64,000 bases of DNA, from the NCBI RefSeq assembly GCF_032854445.1, contig NC_088295.1, forward strand, positions 51,015,385 to 51,079,384, in the 5' to 3' direction. A program made the translations under genes and the position numbers. Under the pieces are notes generated by a model. The model worked only from the letters and a program-made list of their open reading frames with translations, was not told where the DNA came from and ran no database searches. Origin of the DNA: Liolophura sinensis. Lineage: Eukaryota > Mollusca > Polyplacophora > Chitonida > Chitonidae. Below are positions 24,083 to 34,400 of this stretch, one piece after another. Each line of letters opens with the position of its first letter. Position 1 is the first letter of the stretch.

Positions 24083-24964
24083 GATCCATTAATGCTCATT
24101 TGAATTCACAAACTCGATCTCCCCATGCCCTAAAATAACTTAGAACTAGTCTGCGGTTGCGGAGCTTCCGGGGTCTAAGTGGACCCTGGACTCTCGCCTT
24201 AAAGTAAAAGAAAGTTAAACTATGAAGAAAGGTTTATCGTACGGGCAACTGAAAACTATGTCTAAAAAATACTTTCATTTATTCTTTTTTAGATTTTTTT
24301 ACGAGTGTTGAAAGACACTCAAATATCTGAATACTATGGTGGGCTTTATGAGTCATAATGATGGTATCTAGGAACTCTGTGGTCACAGAGTTTTCTGATG
24401 TTTACCAGACGGAAGGAATTTTTGGGAACATTATTTCAGTAATCTTTTACTGATGGGTAAGAAGTCATTTCAACATTCAGTATAGTGATTAGAGTTGGGA
24501 TAACTTCAAGCAGCGTCAGAATTCCTAACCGTTGATAGTGCGGTTCATAAAGCCCACCTAAAATTCAAATCTTTGAACGCCATTAACTCTTTCCACAAAA
24601 ATGTAAAAAAAAAATTAATGAAAGTATGTTTATGCCTAGTTTTAAATGGTCTAATTAGTGATGCCTACTTCGATGTTTTAGAGGTCTTTTCCTTTAATGT
24701 GCTTGGACACTTGCCCACCCCCCAACTCTCCCCATCACTTAGCATGCCATCATTTACCAGAATAGGAGTATGTATTTATCGATGGGGTTTTCCCTCCGTG
24801 ATTATGTGACTTGTGCAGGTTACCGGGCTATATTCGAGCAATTTTAGCCAGGTCAAGCGGTGAACTCGTTTTATGAGAAGTGTACATTTACTTACGGAGG
24901 TAGAGATGACAGCGGTTTCCACGGTTTGGATATGTATGCTGGTGAGCAGCAAAAACCCAATCAT
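16698..24964 (-). CDS. TNF receptor superfamily member without visible death domain (4 exons, 409 aa)
   Basis: Exons are 24964-24896, 20511-20124, 18071-17892 and 17290-16698, all with GT-AG introns and matching phase (1230 nt including stop). Residues 1-23 form a signal peptide starting MIGFLLLTS. Residues 28-198 hold four TNFR cysteine-rich domains; CRD1 has the canonical six cysteines at 28, 44, 47, 50, 60 and 68, with TICSC, TICKPC and TICGDC boundaries. A hydrophobic span at about 238-263 is a single membrane segment. The tail of about 145 aa shows no death domain; it contains STEE at 345-348, which fits the (P/S/A/T)x(Q/E)E TRAF2-type motif. Members of this family are type I plasma-membrane receptors for TNF ligands, often signalling through TRAFs. 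An in-frame TAG lies upstream of the start ATG. Introns contain long (TA)n tracts. Ligand and orthology cannot be stated. Confidence 0.88.
17892..18071 (-). CDS. TNFR gene exon 3 (CRD4)
   Basis: The acceptor TTCTAG adds GT to the G left by exon 2, giving Gly. The exon then reads YFRSTYLNQCWKCSYCYPQH through to DYIC, a fourth cysteine-rich repeat. The donor is CAG|GTATTG. Confidence 0.88.
18808..19138 (+). mobile_element. SINE family B
   Basis: Body as in the 14124 copy plus an extra internal segment (CTTGCCTTCGGTAAGGCGTC), ending in CACTCACTCACTC, in intron 2 of the TNFR gene. Confidence 0.85.
20070..20112. repeat. (TA)n microsatellite
   Basis: About 21 TA units beginning 12 nt after the donor of TNFR exon 2. 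Confidence 0.95.
20124..20511 (-). CDS. TNFR gene exon 2 (CRD1-CRD3)
   Basis: The acceptor is TTGACAG and the donor is GTAGGC. It encodes residues 24-152 with about 20 regularly spaced cysteines forming three TNFR repeats. A (TA)n tract starts about 12 nt past the donor. Confidence 0.92.
20816..20835. repeat. (TA)n microsatellite, short
   Basis: About ten TA units in intron 1 of the TNFR gene. Confidence 0.9.
21514..21565. repeat. (TA)n microsatellite
   Basis: About 25 TA units in intron 1 of the TNFR gene. Confidence 0.95.
24031..24079. repeat. (TA)n microsatellite
   Basis: About 24 TA units in intron 1 of the TNFR gene. Confidence 0.95.
24896..24964 (-). CDS. TNFR gene exon 1 (signal peptide)
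   Basis: ATG at 24964-24962 is followed by MIGFLLLTS and a short hydrophobic stretch. It ends in a perfect GTAAGT donor in phase 0. An in-frame TAG upstream makes this the first usable start. Confidence 0.8.
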
Positions 24965-25500
24965 GGCGCCTGCAAATGCCTCAGCGAACTAGCGTTGGTA
25001 CTGTTTAAGCTCGCCGTGAATCTCATTTTTCACAGAAGAGTGATTCACCGTACTTCCCAAAGTCTAACGTTACCGTTTCAGGTCATGGGGAATCCCCGTG
25101 GAGATTTCGCAACTACATTTTAAGCCTACCCTATAGCCATTTCGCTCAAGCCACGTAGGCCTAGTTTTTTTTTTTTAGTAGCATCAGTTACTTGAGTTGT
25201 TTAGTTAGCGTTATCAGAGTGATTAAATGCTTCCCTTGGTATATCATGTTCAAAACATAATTAAGATGTTTTGAATGTAAATAACTGACAATTTGAAAAA
25301 AGTTTACAGCGGCAACTGTTATTTCCTGGGCCACCATTATTATAAAACCTTAATAAAGATCGTTTCTGAAAAAAAGATAAGGTTTAATCACGCAGGCCTA
25401 CACCTCAGGCGGTACCCAAATCAAATAACATAACTTCATAATTAACTTCCTGCCTGACACCATGTCCTACTTACACATGCTCAACGTCAGTGCAGTATGC

Positions 25501-25520
25501 GGGGGGGGGGGGGGGGGGGG
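25501..25520. repeat. Poly(G) run, 20 nt
   Basis: Twenty consecutive G residues at the 5' end of a SINE A copy. It could form a G-quadruplex, and assembly length is uncertain. Confidence 0.9.
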
Positions 25521-25521
25521 T

Positions 25522-25793
25522 GGCTGGCCTCCATGGCTCAGTCGGTTAAAGCGCTAGCGCAGCGTAATGACCCAGGGGTCTCTCACCATTGCGGTCGCTG
25601 TGAGTTCAAGTCCATTTCATGTTTGCTTCCTCTCCGGCCGTACGTGAGAAGTCTGTCACGCAACCTGCGCATGGTCGTGGGTTTCCCCCGGGCTCTGCCC
25701 GGTTTCCACCCACCATAATGCTGGCAGCCGTCGTATAAGTGAAATATTCTTGATTACGGCGTAAAACACCAATCAAATAAATAAATAAATCAG
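25522..25793 (+). mobile_element. SINE family A, full length
   Basis: Complete copy directly after a run of 20 G residues (25501-25520), ending in (AAAT)n. Confidence 0.9.
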
Positions 25794-26102
25794 TGCAGTA
25801 TGAAAACAAACGTTTTAAAGCTCTCTATGACAAGACGAAACATATGAAGTTTGATATAAGGCGGGAATTTTTAACTGAAAATTCAGTGAAAATAAACATG
25901 GTGACTTTATACATACATATGTATATATATGTGAATAAACATATTCTTCATGGAGGGCGAACACTGTAGATTAACCCTACATATCAACAGTTTTGCCTCA
26001 AGGCCTTATTTATTAGGCCAAGAACATGCCCTGTTAAATTTTCTCAACCCATATCATGAAGTGCCATTGTATGCAAAGGGAATATTCATCAATACAGCAA
26101 AG

Positions 26103-26370
26103 GGCCTCCGTGGCTCAGTTGGTCAGCACATTACCATAGCATAATGAACCAGGAGCCTCTCACCAATGTGGTCGTTGTGAGTTCAAGTCCAGCTCATACT
26201 TTCTTCCTCTCCGGCAGTATGTGGGAAGGTCTGCCCAGCAACTTGCGGATGGTCGTGGGTTTCCACCGGGCTCTGCCTGGTTTCCTCCCACCATAATGCT
26301 GGCCGCTGTCGCATAAGTGAAATATTCTTGAGTCCGGCGTAAAACACCAATCAAATAAATAAATCAATAC
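26103..26370 (+). mobile_element. SINE family A, full length
   Basis: Head GGCCTCCGTGGCTCAGTTGG, body and tail CACCAATCAAATAAATAAAT. Confidence 0.88.
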
Positions 26371-26515
26371 AGCACTGAACACCAGTCACTCATTTTTGTA
26401 GATTATTTTTGACCTCTTTGATGTTCATTTAGAGAGAATGACAGTGAAACCATCACAGGAGAAAACTGTGAGATCTAGATAAAGTAGACATCTTGTCAAA
26501 CTAGGGTAACAAGCA

Positions 26516-26745
26516 TTTATTTATTTGATTGGTGTTCTACACCATACTCAAGAATATTTCACTTGTACAATGATGGCCAGTATTATGGCTAAAGGAAACA
26601 GCACAGGAAAAACCAAGACCATCTGCAGATTGCTGGCAGACCTTTCTTCGCAGAAAGACGCCAGCATGAACTGGACTTGAACTCACAGCAACCACATTTG
26701 TGAAAGTCTCCCGTCATTATGTTATGCTAGCATGCAAACTCTCTA
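26516..26745 (-). mobile_element. SINE family A, diverged
   Basis: Minus-strand copy with an ATTTATTTGATTGGTGTTCT start. The body and box B region are recognisable but mutated. Confidence 0.7.
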
Positions 26746-27934
26746 AGTAGATAACATTTATATTCGCTTTTGTAAAAAACCTATCACAACCAATCCAATG
26801 TAGAACTAAAAGTTTATGAAAATATCTTGTAATCATCAAGACACCTTTGACTAATCATCACTTTTGCTATAACTTCTCACACCTCCCTAGATACATGTAG
26901 ATCATACATGACTGAGATATGTTATTTTAAAAGTTGTTCCATTGACAAACGGGGAAATTGCAGTGGTACTGTTACGAAAATTATAATCTTGAAATTTATT
27001 ATTTCCTTATATATTGTACATTCAAAATTAGTGATGTTGGATTTTAGTTTTGGAGTTCTCACAGTATAATAAGATGTACATATTCACAATAATGTTGATC
27101 AATCAATTAGGGCACACGGTGAATTTCTCATTCACAGATACCAGGTAAACAAAGAATTCCATGGAACCTTATATAAGGTATATTATTTCCATTACCCTTA
27201 AAAAAACCTAAAGAAAAGAAAGTAATACATGTACTTGCAAGAAAAGAATGTTAAAATCTAGTCATCATATGAGCTTTCCTGAGGGTGACCACCAGCTGTT
27301 AGAGTTTACTATTTAAAAGTCAATATCCCATTTACATAAAATTTCTCATAAATGATTCATTCTGACCAAAATGCAAGAGCTATATCTAATCTGGTCATCG
27401 GTTGATTTGCATAAATCTCTCACACAAGCTTGATCAGGCAAATTCCAAATTTTGGCCCCTAACAAATTAAAGTTTTTGAATTTTATATAAATTCCACTGA
27501 TTAATAAGAAATCCTTGAGCCACTTCTACATAATTATGGATCTCAGCTTGTCGAAAAAGAAGCACATGAAAATAGGGCAGTTTGAAAATGAGACAGAAGT
27601 CCGTTTAAGTGTGGGTCCATCTTCAAATACCTAGTACATGTACTCCTCTATTTCTGTCCAATGGTACGCAGGCATACTCTTCCTCATACCTCCACCATCA
27701 CAATGTTGACAGCCATCTGTCACCTCGTTGTAGTAGGATCATTCACTGAATTAAACACGACAAGTAGTTCAGCCCATTTATAGATTAGTCTTCACTAGAT
27801 CTCCCAATCATTTCTATATATACATGTATCTCCAGTGACATGTTATTCCTTGAAATCCATATTTTGTTATCACGTTGAGTCTGCTGAGTACATTTAAGAT
27901 CTGGATACTCCAGCCACTCATCCTCACTTCTCAT

Positions 27935-28275
27935 GCCCTACGTCTGTTTAGGCCACGGAGTAACACTCATCCACAATATTTATGCCCTATGTCTGTTTAG
28001 ACCATGGGGCAACACTCATCCACATTACTTATATCCTGTCTGTTTAGGCCATGGGGCAAAACTCATCCACAATACTTATATCCTATGCCTGTTTAGGCCA
28101 TGGGGCAACACTCATCCCCACTGCTCATGTCCTATGTCTGTTTAGGCCATGGGGCAACGCTCATCCCCACTTTTCATGCCCTTTATCCTTTCAGGCCGTG
28201 GGGCAAAGCTCATCCCCACTTTTCATGCCCTTTATCCTTTTAGGCCATGGGGCAACGCTCATCCCCACTACTCAT
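27935..28275. repeat. Tandem repeat of about 50 bp in the 3' UTR/flank of the fusion gene
   Basis: About seven units with TGTTTAGGCCATGGGGCAAC and CTCATCC. On the gene's strand it starts about 15-20 nt after the stop codon. Confidence 0.85.
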
Positions 28276-28289
28276 CATCTGTTTATGTT

Positions 28290-28469
28290 TCAGGGCAGAC
28301 TGACATCATCTTCCTCATCCCCTTTGTTCATCCCTTGAAACAAAGTCCCCAGATTGACCCCTGTCTTATTGATTGCCATGACGGGCTTCATCGCTGACAT
28401 CATGCTGTTATAAAGGTGTGGGTGGAGTATTTCCTGAGACGCCAAGAGCTGCTTGATTCTGTGTCTCTC
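28290..28469 (-). CDS. Fusion gene exon 25 (last coding exon)
   Basis: Residues 1060-1118: ERHRIKQLLASQEILHPHLY, then MKPVMA and an acidic end GDEEDDVSLP, followed by TGA at 28290-28292. Confidence 0.92.
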   Translation of the reverse strand, partial: ERHRIKQLLASQEILHPHLYNSMMSAMKPVMAINKTGVNLGTLFQGMNKGDEEDDVSLP

Positions 28470-31400
28470 CTGACAACAAAACAACATGAAAACTGGCTTA
28501 GGATTAAGACATTCAGCTTACTGTCACAGTCCCTTCTAGAGAGATAATTCTAAGATCACTAATACTACTTTTAATACCTACATGTACATAGTATTGCTTC
28601 CAGAAAGATTGCTTTGGACGTTTAATCTAGGTAATGTTGTACAAGATTAAGTGAAGATAGCACGTGTACACTGTACATGTATGCTCTATGGAAGTCACTG
28701 AGCTCATCATCTGAGGACATAATTGGCAATAAGTGTCAGTGGCTTGCACAAAGACAAATCCATCATCCAAGCTTTCTTTTTTTGTCAGCAGTCTATATTT
28801 TTTACTATGATATTGCAAAGGGCATCCCTTTAGATCCAGCTTGTCCTGATGCTGCCACAGTTTTAGTAAGCCTCACAGGAATTCCATATCCTTTAGACCC
28901 ATTCCATTATATTCCACTAAGACCCAGCTCACCAGTTCTGTGTAAAAGAGGGGTGGGCATGGTGATGTCTTAGCTAGGTCGGGCCATTCTCACCATTCTG
29001 CTACTGCTATACAATATCTAGAACTGAAACACACAAACCTTTGGAGCCTCGAAACATGCTGGGCAATTCTCAGCTATTACTGGCAGTTTCTTCTGAAAGC
29101 AAAGAGGACACATTTTTAGCCATAAATAAATACATTTACTTTCTTTTCATTTCTCGTCAAACAATGTAAACAAGAACAAACAAGAGTGTGGCAAACACAA
29201 TGCATCACCAGATTTAACAACTTTGTGTGTATGAAATTCAGGCATTAAAACTAGCTATTTTCAGTTAGAAACAAGAAATCGGATCCACTGGATCCTAGTT
29301 TAATCAGGAAGAAATTTATCCCCATACTGAACCTGTATATGGCAAATCTGAAACACAATACTCTAATGGGATAACATAACTTGCAACCCTGTGACAGATA
29401 GTGCTTAAAAACAGTGCTAGCTACTCACTTATTTTTATAAATTTTACTAAAACATTTTAAAAACAGTCTGACAGCTTGAGCCGAAAGCTTGCCTGTGAAT
29501 TCTAAACAGTGCAGTTTTACGTCATTCTTTACTAGGTAACCAGTCATCAATGTTAATTGGGGAAGAGAAATGTGTGCAGGTATTTCTGAATTTCACACGG
29601 CATCACATTTGAGTATTGTGACTGACACGTTTACAAAAAAAGGTCGTGAAAAGTTACACGTGGAATCACTTACACCAACAGGAAAGAGTGCGATGTGAAT
29701 TATGCACTGGAGGATCTTTCATCTGTCATAATATCTTCATCTGGACATTGTCTTCACTTTTCAAAGCATTTGATTTATTTATTTATTTATTTGATTGGTG
29801 TTTTACGCCGTACTCAAGAATACTTTACTTATACGACGGCGGCCAGCATCGTGGTGGGTGGAAACTGGGAGGAGCCCGGGGGGAAACCCACGACCATCCG
29901 CAGGTTGCTGGCAGACCTTCCCATGTACGGCCGGAGAGGAAGCCAGCATGAGCTGGACTTGAACTCACAGCGACCGCATTGGTTAGAGACTCCTGGGTCA
30001 TTATGCTGTGCTAGCGCGATAACCAACTGAGCCACGGAGGCACCCAAAGCATTTGACATTTCAGGAATATTTTTAGGGTGTATTTTTATGATGTCTGGAA
30101 TTTACAGCATTCAACGTCATAATAAATCAAAGAAACAGCGATCATAATTTAGTTTACTGTCATACTTATTTAACTATTTCAAATGACTGACAGAAAAACT
30201 AAGGTTAATATATAATGAAAATGTGATACTGTCTAGAGAGATCTAGTAACACCCACCTCTGCTGCAAACTCCCGCAAGGCTTTCTCTCGTACATAAACAA
30301 ATGGACGAATGACTCTCAGATCTCCTTCCCTGAAACACACAAGTTTGTAGATTCAACAAACACTTCACCACAGAATGTAGCTGATTTAAACTGAACTTCA
30401 CCATGTACATGCAGCATACAGCTAGGAAGGCATTGGAATCAGAATTAGGCAAGAGTTCATGCACAACTGGTTTGATTGATTTTCCTGCTTGCTGTTAAAG
30501 CCTGACTTGTGAGTGGAGGAAATCCATTACATCTTACATGAACACGAAGCTAAAACAACAGCTCCTTTCTTAAAGCCCCAGCAAAGCCAGCAAGTGCTGA
30601 ATTTGAACTTTACGACTTCATTGTCAAGTGCCACAGGTAATAGATTTGTATGCCCCACCAAAAATCAGTCTGATCAGTCAGTGGAAGCCTTTTAAAGGAG
30701 AGATGAATTGTGTCCTACTTTCTACATTTGAGTAACAATGTTACAGTGGTTGACAGGTCTATGTAGCACAGCCATACCACTCGTGGTTGACAGGTCTATG
30801 TAGCACAGCGATACCACTCGTGGTTAACAGGTCTATGTAGCACAGCCATACCACTCGTGGTTGACAGGTCTCTGTAGCACAGAGATACCACTCGTGGTTG
30901 ACAGGTCTATGTAGCACAGCCATACCACTCGTGGTTGACAGGTCTATGTAGCACAGCCATACCACTCGTGGTTGACAGGTCTATGTAGCACAGCGATACC
31001 ACCCGTGGTTGACAGGTCTATGTAGTACAGCCATGCCACCGGTGGTTGATAGGTTTCTTTAGCACATCCATGCCACTGGTGGTTGACAGGTCTCTGTAGC
31101 ACAGCCATGCCACCGGTGGTTGACAGGTCTCTTCAGCACAGCCATGCCACCGGTGGTTGACAGGTCTCTGTAGCACCGGTGGTTGATAGGTTTCTGTAGT
31201 ACAGCCATGCCTCCGATGGTTGATAGGTCTCTGTAGCACAGCCATGTCACCGGTGGTTGATAGGTCTCTGTAGCACATCCATGCCACCAGTAGCTGACAG
31301 GTCTCTGTAGCACAGCCATGCCAACGGTGGTTGACAGGTCTTTGTAGCACCGGTGGTTGATAGGTTTCTGTAGCACCGGTGGTTGATAGGTTTCTGTAGT

Positions 31401-34400
31401 ACAGCCATGCCACCGGTGGTTGACAGGTCTCTGTAGCACCGGTGGTTGATAGGTTTCTGTAGCACAGCCATGCCACCGGTGGTTGACAGGTCTCTGCAGC
31501 ACCGGTGGTTGATAGGTTTCTGTAGCACAGCCATGCCACCGGTGGTTGACAGGTCTCTGTAGCACCGGTGGTTGATAGGTTTCTGTAGTACAGCCATGCC
31601 TCCGATGGTTGATAGGTCTCTGTAGCACAGCCATGTCATCGGTGGTTGATAGGTCTCTGTAGCACATCCATGCCACCAGTAGCTGACAAGTCTCTGTAGC
31701 ACAGCCATGCCAACGGTGGTTGACAGGTCTCTGTAGCACCGGTGGTTGATAGGTTTCTGTAGTACAGCCATGCCTCCGGTGGTTGATAGGCCTCTGTAGC
31801 ACAGCCATGCCAATGGTGGTTGACAGGTCTCTGTAGCACAGAGATGCCACTCGTCGTTGACTGGTTTCTGTAGCACAGCCATGCCACCGGTGGTTGACAG
31901 CTTTCTGTAGCACAGCCATGCCACCGGTGGTTGACAGGTCTATCTAGCACCGGCGGTTGATAGGTTTCTGTAGCACATCCATGCCACCGGAGGTTGATAG
32001 GTCTCTGTAGCACAGCGATACCACTGGTGGTTGATAGGCCTCTGTAGCACATCCATGCCACCCTTGTTTGACAGGTCTCTGTGGCACAGCCATGCCACCG
32101 GTGGTTGACAGGTCTCTGTAGCACCACAATACCACCCTTGTTTGACAGATCTATGAAAAAACTTATCCAAGGATCCAATTGTTTTTTAACTTGACTGAAT
32201 GGTACAAAAATAAGCCTGCACACAAAATACTATCAATGCTGGTAGACAATATCTGGAGCGATTAATGCATGGAAACCCAATGACCAATAGGAGTGAATTC
32301 ATTAAATGCCCAAAACTTAGCCATGCATTGGTCTGGTTTCAAATTTGATGTGGAGCTCCACAAAGTGAACCCAAATAAGAAGTTTTATTAAAGTGGGACA
32401 ATATTTGCAGGGAAACCAAAGCAATAGAGATGAACAAGGCAGACCAAAATTAACATCCTTCACCTAAACCAATTTTCTAATACACAACATATATATATAT
32501 ATATACTTACTGCACTGTATAGGATGCCTTCATAGTTCTTAGAATGCCATTATAGAAAAAAGACATGAGGAAACTGCAAATAGAAAACAGAATATACATA
32601 TTTAACTTATTTAGGGTCTAATACAATGTAGAAAGTAATGACAATAATAGCCAAACAAAGCCTACAAACAAATGGTGCTCTTACTTAATATATGTAGGAA
32701 TAACATATTGCACAAAATAACTATCAGAAATAATTACCTTTAACTGTTTGTCCCAATATTAAACTAAAATGTAAAACAAAGCTCTGTGAAGTAGAGTTAC
32801 CTGATGCCAGGTTGATGGATGATGGTAATCCCCAAATATACATACAGTGTACCTGACAAACCCCCTGACATCAACCCCCCTGACATCAAACCCCCTGACA
32901 TCAAACCCCAGACAAACCAGCCACATCTGGATTCAAGTCTGCCACCTCATTGGTCATTGTAAACAGCAACTTCAAGACAAGCATTGTACATCACTGAGTC
33001 TGCGAGGCATTTGTCAAGAACCACTAAGCTTGAGGGGAACCTTCATAGGTGTTGAATGTGGTTATCATGACAATCGCGCCAGTGGACAACTGTGTTCATC
33101 AAAAATAAAAACTTTATGCAGAAAACAGTTGGAGTTGTAGCCCGGACATGAAATTATATTTGTTTATATAGTTTATATAGGGGAAATGGCTATCTGGTTA
33201 CCATGACAACCGCTAAAATGGGCAAATGTGAGTCACGACACCTCGTAGTCTGTGTATCTATGTATCCACCAAAAATTAAAACTCTTGTCTGGAAAACAGT
33301 TTGAGCTATAGCTCGGAGACAAAATCATATTTATTGATATAGTATAGATAGGAAAATGACAATCTGGTAACTATGACAACTGCAAAAATGGACAAATGTG
33401 AATTATGGGACACATCATCATCTGTTTATTATGTATCCAACAAAAATGGAAACTCTATGCCGAAAAGAGTTGGAGTTATAGCCCAGACACGAAATCATGT
33501 CTGTTTCTATATAGAATATATAGGGAAACTGGCGATCTGGTAACCATGACAACCGCAGAAATGAACAAATGTGAGTCACGACACATCGTCATCCGTGTAT
33601 TTCTGTATCCACCAAAAATGTATCCACCATGGAAAACAATCGGAGATATAGCCTGGACACGAATACGGAGAGAAAAACTGACAAAATTACTACAGCATAA
33701 TACGCTCCTCCTAAGGGTGGGGGCATATAAAAAACCGTCCAAGATTACTGCTTTTACCTCTCTGCAAGGTCATCAAGATGCTGTCCGAGAGCTAAGACAT
33801 TGTATCCTTCTCTCCTGGCACAGGCATAAATACGACCTCGCTTCATACGGCTACAGAAACTACAAATAGAGGCACACTCATATGGCAACCCTGCAGCACT
33901 CTCTAAAATACCTGCAAAACATAACAAACACACCACGTTTCAGAACTGTCAACAATATCAGCAGACATCATTCACAAATAGACTGATCAATGTGTATATT
34001 TTATTGTAAAACATAATAGTGAGGAAGCATCACTATTTCACTTATCCTTACAGAATGGAAAATGAAAGTAAATTACAGTAGCATACATGTATCTTCAGTC
34101 TAATATCGTAGCAAGTATAACTGTTTTGTAATAATGTTTAACTGTTGAACCTATAACCTATAAATATAGATGAGAGCGGGACCTTAGTCTTGTGGGTAGA
34201 ACTGCTTGCTTTTCTATCGCTAAGACACACAAGCTGCAGCTTCATACCAAAGAAAAAATTGGTAAATTTAAGTGCTTTTTCTGCCTTTAGGACCATGGTG
34301 ACAATAAGTATGCACTGAAGACCGCTTATCCTCCACCAATATCGTGTTCATATCTGTACGCAGCATGTGAGAAAGTTCGCCAGTAAGCTGTCATACAACA

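Larger units (their letters stand above)
24965..28289. other. Intergenic between TNFR start and fusion-gene 3' end
   Basis: Apart from the poly(G) run, three SINE A copies and the tandem repeat at 27935, no exon or RNA gene was recognised. Confidence 0.5.

Noticed and set aside
31059-31919. 286-codon open frame on the minus strand
   Set aside because: It lies wholly in the 37/26-bp minisatellite; overlapping frames are equally open and the peptide is just the repeat translated.
33405-33869. 154-codon plus-strand frame
   Set aside because: It spans the 170-bp repeats and is antisense to the well-supported exon 21.
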